From positions 7,629,001 to 7,693,000 of the forward strand of contig NZ_CP025407.1 of the NCBI RefSeq assembly GCF_002847285.1: 64,000 nucleotides of DNA. Direction: 5' to 3'. The DNA comes from Streptomyces sp. CMB-StM0423. Lineage in GTDB: Bacteria; Actinomycetota; Actinomycetes; Streptomycetales; Streptomycetaceae. This document shows positions 9,339 to 17,411 of the stretch, in pieces (the stretch's first letter is position 1; the number at the start of each line of letters is the position of its first letter). The translations under genes were made by a program, and so were the position numbers. Under the pieces are notes generated by a model. That model was given only the letters and a program-made list of their open reading frames with translations, had not been told where the DNA came from and did no database searches.

Positions 9339-9488
9339 ACCGGGGGCGGCGCGCCGGGGGGACGGCCCGTTTCCACGAGGGGCGAGAGCGCACACCCGGC
9401 TTCGCCGCGGCCGGTGACCGGACCCGGTGGGGCCGGCCGGCGCGGGCAACGGCCGGGACGGCCGCCGCCCGCTCGCTGCCGGCCGGGG

Positions 9489-11909
9489 TCAGCGCGTGAC
9501 GCGGATGCGGTAGCGCTCGGTGGCGACGGGCAGGCCGCCCGTCTGGTGAGCCGTGACCGTGAACGCGGCCGTCCCCTTCTCCTCCGGTGTCCCGGTGATG
9601 CCGCCGGTGTCCCGGTTGAGCGTCAGGCCGTGGGGGAGGGCGCCGGCGGTCACCTCGAATCGCACCGTCGCCGGTGTGTTCGTCGCGACCTTCGTCTCGT
9701 ACAGCCCGCCGAGCGCCGCCCCGGGCAACTCGTCGGCCGTCAGCCGCGGACGCGGTGCCACCACACGCTGCGGGTCACCGATCGGCGCACCGCCGGCGTC
9801 GAGTTGCTGCAGCGACCACTCGCGGTCCGCCTCGACGACGCTCAGGTGCCACTGGGTGGTCCTGTCCCGCAGTTGCTCGCGCTGCGCCCCGGTGAAGGCG
9901 CCGAGATTGCGTGCCGTCTCCCATTGCTTGATCGCATCGAGGACCCGCGCCGTGTTCTCGCCGCCGCCGTCGAGGCTGGCCACGGAGGACTGAAAGCCGA
10001 CGCCCGCGTTGAGGCCGGCGCCGCGCGCGAGCTTGCCTTCGATGCTCAGCAGGTCCTCCGAGCCGGACAGGCTGATCCAGCCGAGCATGCCGGGCAGGAA
10101 GTTGGCGCGGTAGAACTCGTTGTTGATGAACACCTGGTCCATGCTGGTGACGCCGACCTCGCCCCAACTGGCGCGGGTCAGTGCGTCCCAGGTGTTGGAC
10201 GTCATCCGGCTGGTCTCGGTGATGAAGCCGTCCCCGGTCCCGTTCTGCTCGTACGTGCCGTTGACGAGCAGCGCCTGGCCGTAGTTGCCCCAGCCGGACT
10301 CGGATGCCGACTCGACGCCGTCATAGGAGTTGGACATGATCCCCGTGCTGTTCCAGGCGGTCGCCAGGCGCGAGGCGATCTCCCGGATGATGCCCTCCCC
10401 GCCGATCGGGCCGCCGTAGCTGTTGACCGCGACCCGGCTCGCCCGGTCCCGCGCCGCATGGGGAGCCGCGACCGAGCCCCACCGGGCCCGGCGCACCCCG
10501 GTCACCTCCCACTCCGCGCCGGTCTGCCGGGCGTTCTCGTACGACACGAACTCGTCGCCGAGGCGCAGCACCTTCCCGTACATGCCGCCCTCCAGCGGCG
10601 CGTCGGACGCCAGGTGGAGCGTGGTGTCGGTGGCGGCGGCGGGCCGGGTGAGCGGCGCGCTTCGGGTGAGGGCCAGCCGGTCGTCGGCCGGGGAAGGGGT
10701 GACGTAGGGGTCGTCGGTGCCGATGAAGTCGGAGATGGTGTGGACGCCGAGGCGTACTCCGTGGTCCGCGGCCAGCTCGACGGCCTCCCTGGCGCCCGCG
10801 TCGCTGCCGCCGAGGCTGGCGTCGAACCCGTAGTGCCCGGTGGACTGCCACGGCCCCACGGCGTTCGGAAGCGAGTAGAGGTAGTCGATGCCGGCGGCCC
10901 TGGCGTGGCGTGCGGCGGTGGGGATGTTGCCCGTCCGGAGGTCGCCCAGCACCAGGAAGGACTGGCTGGACGCCTGCGCCGCCTTCTGCCACTGCCCGTC
11001 CTGTGTCGGATACGGCAGCTTCTCACCCGCGGCGATTTCGGACAGCACGGTCGGGGCGAGCTCGGGTGCCGACCCGAACAGCGCGATCTCCGAGCCGGCG
11101 ATCCTCCCCTCGCCCCCGGGCAGCGGCCCGACGGGGATGTGGTGACCGGTGCGCGACTGACGCACGCGCTCCTCGGTGTAGTCGTAGGTGAAAGCGCGCA
11201 GCACCGAGCCCCAGGGCGTCCGGCCCGCGGCGCTCCACTCCTCGTGCGAGGCGACCTGCAGGTCGGAGGGGTTGTCCGCGACCTCGGACTCCCAGCCGAA
11301 GTCCTGGTACTCCTGTGGCCAAGCGCCCTCGGTACGGTCCGTCAGGGGCCGTAGCCCGATGGCGAATTCGTCGTCGCGCACCACGCCGACCGTCTCGCCC
11401 ACCGTCTGCGTGATGTCTGTGGCCACCGGTCCCCACAGCAGCGTCTGTACCTCGGCGCCGTCGGGGGCGGCGACCCGGGTCGCCGTGAGGGTGGTGTAGG
11501 TGCCGCGGCCGGCTGCGCGTACGTCGATCTCGTAGCCGGCCTCGCGGTTGGCGAACGTGAGCACGCCGGGCCGGGTGCGGCTGCGTACGACCTCGGTGGG
11601 CGGTATCTGCCGCCCGTCGACGACGAGACTCACCAGCGGCGCCGACTTGCCGGTCGCGAGGTGGTCCGTGCCGGTCCGGGCGTCGGTGAGGGAGGTGACG
11701 GTGCCCGTCGCGTCCATCCCGACGACGAGGTAGCCGGCGTCGAGCCGTACCGTCGCCGCTTCGCCGGGCCGGGCCGTCCCGGACAGCGCGGAGGCCGCGC
11801 CGACGGCGGGCTCGACGCCGCTTGCCGGCAGGCCGGTTGCGGTGAGCCCGAGGGCCAGCGCGCCGACTGCCACGGAGGCGCGCCAGGGGCGTCGATGTCT
11901 GAGGGGCAT
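9489..11909 (-). CDS. Secreted glycosidase-like protein, paralogue 2, with C-terminal Ig-like repeat
   Basis: This 806-residue protein begins with a Sec-type signal peptide (basic MPLRHRRPWR, hydrophobic VAVGALALGLTATGLPASG). It is full-length paralogous to the protein at 1-2103. The last ~80 residues form a putative Ig fold of the He_PIG type (LPHGLTLNRDTGGITGTP then AAFTVTAHQTG), common on secreted bacterial carbohydrate enzymes. The central part has conserved blocks GVHTISDFIG, SYDGVES and WGNYGQALLVNGTY but I cannot name the family. The upstream region holds AAGAGTAAGA on the coding strand, shared with the importer promoter region. It is likely a second polysaccharide-acting enzyme of the same regulon. 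Confidence 0.75.
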   Translation of the reverse strand: MPLRHRRPWRASVAVGALALGLTATGLPASGVEPAVGAASALSGTARPGEAATVRLDAGYLVVGMDATGTVTSLTDARTGTDHLATGKSAPLVSLVVDGRQIPPTEVVRSRTRPGVLTFANREAGYEIDVRAAGRGTYTTLTATRVAAPDGAEVQTLLWGPVATDITQTVGETVGVVRDDEFAIGLRPLTDRTEGAWPQEYQDFGWESEVADNPSDLQVASHEEWSAAGRTPWGSVLRAFTYDYTEERVRQSRTGHHIPVGPLPGGEGRIAGSEIALFGSAPELAPTVLSEIAAGEKLPYPTQDGQWQKAAQASSQSFLVLGDLRTGNIPTAARHARAAGIDYLYSLPNAVGPWQSTGHYGFDASLGGSDAGAREAVELAADHGVRLGVHTISDFIGTDDPYVTPSPADDRLALTRSAPLTRPAAATDTTLHLASDAPLEGGMYGKVLRLGDEFVSYENARQTGAEWEVTGVRRARWGSVAAPHAARDRASRVAVNSYGGPIGGEGIIREIASRLATAWNSTGIMSNSYDGVESASESGWGNYGQALLVNGTYEQNGTGDGFITETSRMTSNTWDALTRASWGEVGVTSMDQVFINNEFYRANFLPGMLGWISLSGSEDLLSIEGKLARGAGLNAGVGFQSSVASLDGGGENTARVLDAIKQWETARNLGAFTGAQREQLRDRTTQWHLSVVEADREWSLQQLDAGGAPIGDPQRVVAPRPRLTADELPGAALGGLYETKVATNTPATVRFEVTAGALPHGLTLNRDTGGITGTPEEKGTAAFTVTAHQTGGLPVATERYRIRVTR

Positions 11910-11967
11910 GGGTGTCCTCTCCCGCCGCGGACCGCGGCATGGCGTCAGGTCACATCCGGCAAATATT

Positions 11968-11977
11968 TCTTACTCTT
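11968..11977. promoter_or_regulatory. 10-bp motif shared with the importer promoter region
   Basis: TCTTACTCTT (AAGAGTAAGA on the transcribed side) recurs exactly at 7957-7966. Here it lies 59 bp before the secreted-protein start, in an AT-rich island (AATATTTCTTACTC then TAGAATTAATTA). ROK regulators bind AT-rich sites, and a ROK gene is adjacent. Confidence 0.4.
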
Positions 11978-12045
11978 CTAGAATTAATTACGGATGTCGG
12001 TGCCCCGTCAAGGGTGGGAGCGGACCGGGCGGGCGGAGTCCGGTG

Positions 12046-13164
12046 TCAGGTGGTGCCCGGCAGGCGGAACAACTCCCGCTCCACCGCGTCGAGTGCAAGC
12101 CGTACGCCGCCGAGCGCTGCGGCCTCGTCGCCGAGCGTGGAGGCGGCCACCTCGACCGGGAAGAGACACAGCTCGGCGAGGCGGCTCCGCAGGGGCGCGA
12201 GAAGCAGTTCGCCGGCGCGCGAGAGACCGCCGCCGACGACGACGAGCTCCGGGTCGACCGTCAGGACCATGGCCGCCACGCCCTGCGCGAGGTCGCCGGT
12301 GAAGCCGGCCAGGGTCCGCTCGGCGCGGTCGTCGCCGGCGCGTACGGCTTCGAACAGGGCTTCCGCTGAATCTCCGTGGGCGAGCAGACGGCCGGGCGCG
12401 GTGTGCCAGCCGGAGCCGCGGAGCACGCCGATCTCGCCCGCGGCGCCGTGGTGCCCGGCGCGCAGCCGGCCGTTGAGGAGCACGCCCGCGGCGATGCGGT
12501 GACCGACGTGGATGTAGATCACGTCCTGGTGGCCGCTGGCCACCCCCCGCCACTGTTCGCCCACCGCGGCCAGCGAGGAGTCGTTGCCCACCGCGACCGG
12601 CACGCCGAAGGTCTTCGCGAAGGCCGCGGCCAGATCGGTGCCCGCCCACTCCGGCATCCGCCCGCTGACGGTGACCGTGCCGGTCGCGGAGACCACACCG
12701 GTGGTGGCGACTCCCGTGGCGCGTACGTCGGTTACACCCTGGGCAGCCGAGCGCAGGGTGCGACGGGCCAGCGAGCGGGCGGCGGCGATGCGTTCGACGG
12801 GGGAGTGGGCCGGCCCCACGGCCGTACGGTGCAGGGCGAGGACGTTGCCGCGCAGATCGGCCACGATCGCAAGGATCTTGTGGACGCCGATGTCGAGCCC
12901 CAGGACACAACCGGCTTCGCCGCGGAAGCGGTATCGCTTGGCAGGGCGGCCCACCTGGCGCGGCCCCTCGGCCGCCGGGGCCACCTCCGCCACCCACTGC
13001 TGCTCGACGAGGCCGGCCAGCGCGTTCTCCACGGTGTTGCGGGCCACCGCGGTGGCCTTCACCAACTCGGTGAGGGTCAGCGCGTCCGCGGCGTACAGCG
13101 CACGCAGGACGGCGGCCTGGTTCACCCGGCGCAGCAGTGAGGGATCGCCTCCGGTGGTGATCAT
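12046..13164 (-). CDS. ROK-family transcriptional regulator
   Basis: This 372-residue protein has an N-terminal MarR-like winged helix (LRRVNQAAVLRALYAADALT, LTELVKATAVARNTVENALA) and a ROK sugar-kinase-fold domain: GLDIGVHKILAIVADLRG for the phosphate loop and AVGNDSSLAAVGEQW for the catalytic Asp region. The usual ROK zinc motif CxCGxxGCxE is absent: the equivalent stretch reads GEIGVLRGSGWHTAPGRLL, without any cysteine. The zinc-dependent sugar-binding geometry is therefore altered and kinase activity is unlikely. It sits behind the second secreted enzyme and probably represses the carbohydrate locus until a sugar is bound. Confidence 0.85.
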   Translation of the reverse strand: MITTGGDPSLLRRVNQAAVLRALYAADALTLTELVKATAVARNTVENALAGLVEQQWVAEVAPAAEGPRQVGRPAKRYRFRGEAGCVLGLDIGVHKILAIVADLRGNVLALHRTAVGPAHSPVERIAAARSLARRTLRSAAQGVTDVRATGVATTGVVSATGTVTVSGRMPEWAGTDLAAAFAKTFGVPVAVGNDSSLAAVGEQWRGVASGHQDVIYIHVGHRIAAGVLLNGRLRAGHHGAAGEIGVLRGSGWHTAPGRLLAHGDSAEALFEAVRAGDDRAERTLAGFTGDLAQGVAAMVLTVDPELVVVGGGLSRAGELLLAPLRSRLAELCLFPVEVAASTLGDEAAALGGVRLALDAVERELFRLPGTT

Positions 13165-13486
13165 GTTCGGCTTTCCTTAGAAGCGCAGTTATTTGTGAAG
13201 CAACCAGAAGTATTTTGCCTGGCCGAGGGGCGTAGGTGAACGAGGCGATCCACGTCCCCGCCGACAAGGAAACCCGGGCCAGGCTCCTATCGAGGCACTT
13301 CGGCTCACCCTCGACCCACCCGAACCCGGTCCGGACCTTCGCCACTTCGGTGCCGTCGGGGCGGGCTCCGCTGGGAAGCCACATCGTGGATCCGCCTCCG
13401 ACCGCCTGTGGCATGCCCGGCGATCTCCGGGACTGCCCGGACATCACAGAGACAGGAAAGAAGTGCGCCGCCCACGCGACCGGTGG
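13165..13486. other. Intergenic stretch with ROK-gene promoter
   Basis: There is no assignable gene. The part next to the ROK start is AT-rich (TTATTTGTGAAGCAACC, AGAAGTATTTT) and probably contains its promoter and operator. A minus-strand frame here stays open but is not recognised, and I see no ribosome site for it. Confidence 0.35.
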
Positions 13487-14158
13487 TCAGGTCAGGCCCG
13501 CGCGGTAGACGAGCAGAGCGATCTGAACGCGGTTGTTGAGATCGAGCTTGGCCAGGATGTGGGAGATGTGGGACTTGACGGTGGGGACGCTCATGTAGAG
13601 CGTGGCGGCGATATCGGCGTTGGTGCGGCCCTGGCTGACGGCGAGGGCGACTTCGTGTTCGCGGGAGCCGAGTGCCTCCAGGCGGCGTCGGGCCTCGGCC
13701 GCTGACAGGGTGCCGGCGGGCGCTGTGGGTTCGGGGTTGTTGGTCGTGACGGTGTCGATGAGCTGGCTGAGGGCTTCGGAGGACATGACGGGCTCACCCG
13801 CGGCGGCCTGCCGGACGGCGTCGATGATCCGGTCGGGGCGGGTGTGTTTGAGGAGGAACCCGGCGGCGCCGGCCTGAAGTGCACGCAGGACATAGTCGTC
13901 GCTGGTGAAGGTGGTCAGCATGACGATCTCGGGGGCGTCCGGGCGGTTTCGCAGCAGCCTGGTTGCTTCCAGGCCGTCCATGCCCGGCATCCGGATGTCC
14001 ATCAGGACCAGGTCGGGACGGTGACGGTTGACCAGTGCGTCGACCTCGCTGCCGTCGCCCGCTTCGGCGACGACGTCTATGTCCTTCGCGGAGGCGAGCA
14101 TCAGTTGCAGACCGGCGCGCACCAGAGCATCGTCGTCGACCAGGAGGACCCGGATCAT
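13487..14158 (-). CDS. NarL/FixJ-family response regulator
   Basis: This 223-residue protein has a receiver domain (acidic VDDD at 7-10, phospho-acceptor Asp54 in LMDIRMPG, Thr in MLTTFTS, Lys in FLLKHTRP) and a C-terminal LuxR-type HTH (LGSREHEVALAVSQGRTNADI then VPTVKSHISHILAKL). The start ATG at 14158 overlaps the kinase stop (ATGA); a GTG nine bases upstream is possible. It is cotranscribed with the sensor kinase. Its targets may include the divergent deacetylase pair or genes elsewhere. Confidence 0.92.
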   Translation of the reverse strand: MIRVLLVDDDALVRAGLQLMLASAKDIDVVAEAGDGSEVDALVNRHRPDLVLMDIRMPGMDGLEATRLLRNRPDAPEIVMLTTFTSDDYVLRALQAGAAGFLLKHTRPDRIIDAVRQAAAGEPVMSSEALSQLIDTVTTNNPEPTAPAGTLSAAEARRRLEALGSREHEVALAVSQGRTNADIAATLYMSVPTVKSHISHILAKLDLNNRVQIALLVYRAGLT

Positions 14159-15342
14159 GCGGGCCACGGCAGGTGCGCCCGGACCTCATGAGTCCGCTCC
14201 GTCCGGCCGTAGCTGAGGCTGCCACCGACCAGTGCGGCGCGCTCCCGCAGGCCGGAGAGCCCCGACCCGCTCCCCGGGAGACGAGCGCTGCCGGAGTCGG
14301 ACAAGTCATTCATGATCGCTATATCCAGTCCTGTTCCCGGAGTGCCGTGCAGATGGATGTGGACGGCCTGTCCGGGTGCGTGCTTGTGGGCGTTGGTGAG
14401 GGCTTCCTGCACGATCCGGTAGACCGTGCGGCCGATCGTGGCCGGGACCGCCCCCGGCTCGGCGATGTCCTGATCCACGTCGACACGCATCCCGGCGCTC
14501 CGGGACTCGTCGAGCAGCCGCGTCAGGTCACCGAGGGCGGGCTGCGGCGGCTCGGGATCGCTGCCGTCGGGCTGCAAGGGGGTGCGCAGCACGCCGAGGA
14601 TCTTCTGCAGATCCTCCATCGCCTGGTGCGCGCTGGACCGGATGACCCCTGCGGCCTGTGCGACCTGGGCCGGGGATGCCTCACGGTTCAACTCCAGGGC
14701 GCCGGCGTGCACGCTCAGCAGGGACAACCGGTGGGCGAGCACATCGTGCATCTCCCGCGCCAGCGCCTCGCGCTCGCGCTGACGGATCTGCTCTGCCCGC
14801 CAGGCGGCCCGTGCGCGTAGCTGCTCCCCGCGCTCGTGCAGCCCGCGAAGGAACAGGCCCCACCCGACCGCGGCCCCGACCAGGACACCACCGGTCACAG
14901 CGGCGGCGAGTACGGCTGCCGTGAGGAAGGGGTCCAGCACCAGGTAGAGCGGCACCGGGATCAGGGCGAGTGCCGTGACGGCTGCTGTGGTCCGCGCCGA
15001 GCACATTGAGGCGACGGTGAACAGGGCGACCAGCGCGGCAGGCGCGAGCGGAGTGGCTGTCGCCGCGACGACCAGGACCACGCAGATCGCGACCGGCCGC
15101 CTCCGGCGCCACATCAGCAGCGCGCAGCCTGCCCACGGCACCGCCGCGTAGAGCGCCGCCAGGGCCGGCGGCAGCGGGCTCCCCAGCCACAACAGCGTGG
15201 GGGCGGCGACATCGACGAGTCGCGGATAGACCGACACGCCACTCGACTGCGCGAAGCCGACCGTCATGCACAGCGCCGCGCTTCCCGCCGCGACGGCGGC
15301 GTCGAGCAGCCGTCGGTGCCGTGCGATCTTTCCCCATTCCAT
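14155..15342 (-). CDS. Sensor histidine kinase, NarL-partner (HisKA_3) type
   Basis: This 395-residue membrane kinase has about five or six predicted membrane helices in the first 165 residues and no sizeable external sensor domain. It continues with a coiled linker (RAEQIRQREREALA), a HisKA_3 dimerisation helix with phospho-His199 (REMHDVLAHRLSLL) and an HATPase_c domain (EALTNAHKHAPG, GSGSGLSGLRERA). The stimulus is probably membrane-located. Start ATG is at 15342; the gene is the first of a two-gene unit with the response regulator. A palindrome at 15406-15423 lies 64 bp upstream. Confidence 0.92.
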   Translation of the reverse strand: MEWGKIARHRRLLDAAVAAGSAALCMTVGFAQSSGVSVYPRLVDVAAPTLLWLGSPLPPALAALYAAVPWAGCALLMWRRRRPVAICVVLVVAATATPLAPAALVALFTVASMCSARTTAAVTALALIPVPLYLVLDPFLTAAVLAAAVTGGVLVGAAVGWGLFLRGLHERGEQLRARAAWRAEQIRQREREALAREMHDVLAHRLSLLSVHAGALELNREASPAQVAQAAGVIRSSAHQAMEDLQKILGVLRTPLQPDGSDPEPPQPALGDLTRLLDESRSAGMRVDVDQDIAEPGAVPATIGRTVYRIVQEALTNAHKHAPGQAVHIHLHGTPGTGLDIAIMNDLSDSGSARLPGSGSGLSGLRERAALVGGSLSYGRTERTHEVRAHLPWPA

Positions 15343-15405
15343 AGCGAGCTATCGTACGGCGTCGAAACGGTCGACTGCCTTGACGGGGTGTTCACCGCAC
15401 TCACT

Positions 15406-15423
15406 TCTATACCAAAGTATAGA
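15406..15423. promoter_or_regulatory. Palindrome in the divergent kinase/small-protein promoter region
   Basis: TCTATAC-CAAA-GTATAGA is a perfect 7-bp inverted repeat. On the minus strand it contains TATACT, a good -10 hexamer for the kinase gene; on the plus strand TATAGA could serve the small ORF. It may be an operator that overlaps promoters of both directions. Confidence 0.45.
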
Positions 15424-15532
15424 GATTCTCCGGGAGTCATCCTTTCGGCACCTACTTTCCGCCGAAGAAAGAACCCCGCCGCCATTCCTAACGTGTTTCC
15501 AGCAGCGTTTTTCAGCGCGAAAGGAAACACCC

Positions 15533-15793
15533 TTGAAGAGTTCTCCCGTCGGCCTACGGCCGATTCTCACCGCCGGCGCCCTCGTGATCGGTGTGCCGGC
15601 CGGGGCGGACGGCCTGCCGTTAGCCGCCCGCCTGACGGACCTGCCGTCGTCGCCCGTGCTGTTCCGGGAGGCATTCCACGGACCGGCCGTGGGTCGGATG
15701 CTGCTGATCCTCGTCGGCGTGGTCGCCTCCGGAACCGCGCTCCGCCGCAGCCTGCGCCCCCTGTGTCCCACCGTCGACACCGCGGACAGGTGA
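15533..15793 (+). CDS. Small membrane protein, two predicted helices
   Basis: This frame gives 86 residues from a TTG at 15533 with AAAGGAA seven bases upstream. Two hydrophobic stretches are visible (PILTAGALVIGVPAGA and GRMLLILVGVVASGTAL) and the C-terminus is basic then neutral. The stop overlaps the GTG of the deacetylase-like gene (GTGA), supporting a real translationally coupled pair. The family is not recognised. It may be a membrane partner of the deacetylase-like lipoprotein or part of the response to the adjacent kinase. Confidence 0.5.
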   Translation: MKSSPVGLRPILTAGALVIGVPAGADGLPLAARLTDLPSSPVLFREAFHGPAVGRMLLILVGVVASGTALRRSLRPLCPTVDTADR

Positions 15794-16551
15794 CCGCCCC
15801 CATGCGCCGCACCGCACACGCCGCCACGGCGGCCGCGATCCTGGCCGCCGGCCTCGCCGCCTGCAGCACCCTCACCGGCGTCACCTCCCCCGCCGACGCC
15901 CGTGCCGCGGCGGCGGAGGACCACAAACCCCGAGGCCCCGTCGACTGCACCACGGCCACGTGCGTAGCCCTTACATTCGACGGTGGCCCGAGCGCCCCGA
16001 CACCCGATCTCCTCGACATCCTCAAAAAGGAAAAGGTGCCCGCGACTTTCTTCCTGCAAGGAAAAGGCCACACGGAGAAATATCCGCAGACCATCCGCCG
16101 CATGGCGGCCGAAGGGCACGAAATAGCAAACCACACCTGGTCCCACAAAGACCTGACCGCGCTGAACGACGATCAGATACGCGCCGAGGTCTTGCCCGTC
16201 CAGAAGGACATCGAAAAGGTGACGGGCAAGGCGCCCGTCCTGATGCGCCCGCCGCAGGGCACCACCAATGACAAAGTGTCGAAGGTCCTCAAGGACCTCG
16301 GCCTGGCCCAGATCCTCTGGAGCGTCACCGCCAAGGACTACGCCACCACCGACACCGCCCTCATCAAGCAGCGCGTCCTCGACCAGACCGGCCGCGACGG
16401 CATCATCCTCCTGCACGAGCGCTACGCAGGCACGATCCCCGCCGTACCGGACATCATCCGCGACCTCCGCGCCCGCGGCTTCACCTTCGTGACCGTCTCC
16501 CAACTGATGTCCCCCGCCCGCCCCCAACCGGGCAAGGTCTACCGGCCGTGA
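15790..16551 (+). CDS. Polysaccharide deacetylase-like lipoprotein with altered metal motif
   Basis: This 253-residue protein (GTG 15790; ATG 15802 possible) has a signal peptide ending in the lipobox GLAAC. The NodB-homology fold is clear, but motif 1 reads TFDGGP instead of TFDDGP, so the second Asp, a metal ligand in family 4 carbohydrate esterases, is Gly. Motif 2 (HEIANHTWSH, both His) is kept. Motif 3 is RPPQG rather than RxP(Y/F)G. Motif 4 (ILWSVTAKDY) lacks the usual Asp after WxV. Motif 5 LLHE retains its His. Either activity is lost or the metal site is rebuilt; it may be a cell-wall binding pseudoenzyme. It is coupled to the small membrane protein upstream. Confidence 0.8.
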   Translation: MTAPMRRTAHAATAAAILAAGLAACSTLTGVTSPADARAAAAEDHKPRGPVDCTTATCVALTFDGGPSAPTPDLLDILKKEKVPATFFLQGKGHTEKYPQTIRRMAAEGHEIANHTWSHKDLTALNDDQIRAEVLPVQKDIEKVTGKAPVLMRPPQGTTNDKVSKVLKDLGLAQILWSVTAKDYATTDTALIKQRVLDQTGRDGIILLHERYAGTIPAVPDIIRDLRARGFTFVTVSQLMSPARPQPGKVYRP

Positions 16552-16689
16552 GCGCCGCCGCCCAGACTGCGGCGCACCTGCGCCGACAGCCACGGGCTGA
16601 CGAAGCTGTCCGTTGCCGCACATCCAAATCGGCTGCGAACTCCGGTCCGCACGGCGTTCTGCTGCCGGGGCAGGTGCTGCTTCTCGGGT

Positions 16690-16880
16690 CGGCGGGTGCC
16701 GAGCGTGCCGAGGAGTCCGCCGATGGACAACGTCGCCGCTGTCGTGGTGGCGCCCGTCCACCCGAAGTGGTCGTAGGCGAGGGAGCCGATTGCGGATCCG
16801 ATCGCGCCTCCGAGGAACATGGCGGTGCCGTAGACGGTGCTGATCCGCGATCGCGCTTGCGGTAGTAGGTCGTAGGCGAC
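16690..16880 (-). pseudogene. MFS transporter, C-terminal remnant
   Basis: Read leftward, the frame from 16880 gives VAYDLLPQARSRISTVYG then AMFLGGAIGSAIGSLAYDHF and LSIGGLLGTL. These match the last helices of a drug-type MFS protein (the conserved ARSRISTVYGTAMFLGGAIGS region). No start and no N-terminal half are present. The frame is fused on its upstream side directly to a GH29 remnant, so this is a deletion junction and not a gene. Confidence 0.7.
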
Positions 16881-17075
16881 GTTGTTGGCGACCACCGTCT
16901 GGGGCGAAAGCTCGTGGATCATGTCCCTGACCGGCTGGTAGGGGATCTGCGAGTACGGGACCTGCCAGCCCCAGCCGTCGAACCAGAGGTAGTCGATCTT
17001 TCCGTACTCGGTGAGCAGCTCGCGCAGTTGGTTCCTGACGAGCTTCTCGCGTGGCAGCTCCTTCGAAACCGTCTT
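16881..17075 (-). pseudogene. GH29 alpha-L-fucosidase remnant
   Basis: The leftward frame reads KLVRNQLRELLTEYGKIDY followed by LWFDGWGW and QIPYQPVRDMIHEL. This is the diagnostic GH29 block, where the Asp of LWFDG is the nucleophile in the family. Only about 65 residues remain. Downstream the frame switches to MFS sequence after VVANN; upstream the similarity stops near 17075. It fits the sugar-degrading flank of the window and marks recombination. Confidence 0.65.
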
Positions 17076-17179
17076 GCACCGGCATCCCGACCTCCTTCTC
17101 CGGCGGCGTCACCCACCAGGCTGCCTTGCTCACCTCCCCGTGGGACGAGATGTCTGTCCAGGTCCGGAGGGGATCCGCC

Positions 17180-17360
17180 CGGTGCAGTCCGTGGGCTGCC
17201 GGCTGGAATCCACGCCCACCACACTCCGGTCGATCGCACCGACGGCATCCGAGTGCTGCTGGACGTGGGCTGGCAGCCGGTCCCAGGTGCCGTCGGCCGA
17301 CCAACGGCGGAAGCGTTCGTAGACCGCTTTTCCCCGGGCCGTAGCGCTCGCGCAGGACAC
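17180..17360 (-). pseudogene. IS5-family transposase remnant
   Basis: The leftward frame contains GKAVYERFRRWSADGTWDRL, then HVQQHSDAVGAIDRSVVGVDSS. This is the region before and at the first catalytic Asp of IS5-type (IS1647-like) Streptomyces transposases. The reading frame degrades right after VVGVDSS and nothing of the remaining DDE domain follows. The remnant abuts the fucosidase/MFS wreckage, suggesting IS-mediated deletion. Confidence 0.65.
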
Positions 17361-17411
17361 GGCCTGGGCCCGCCGGGCGAGGGGATGACTTCACGTCTCG
17401 GGGCGGCGGAC

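Noticed and set aside
13236..13447. Minus-strand frame MWLPSGARPDGTEVAKVRTG between the ROK and response-regulator genes
   Set aside because: It looks protein-like but runs into the ROK gene in another frame, has no stop of its own in the gap, and matches no family I can name.
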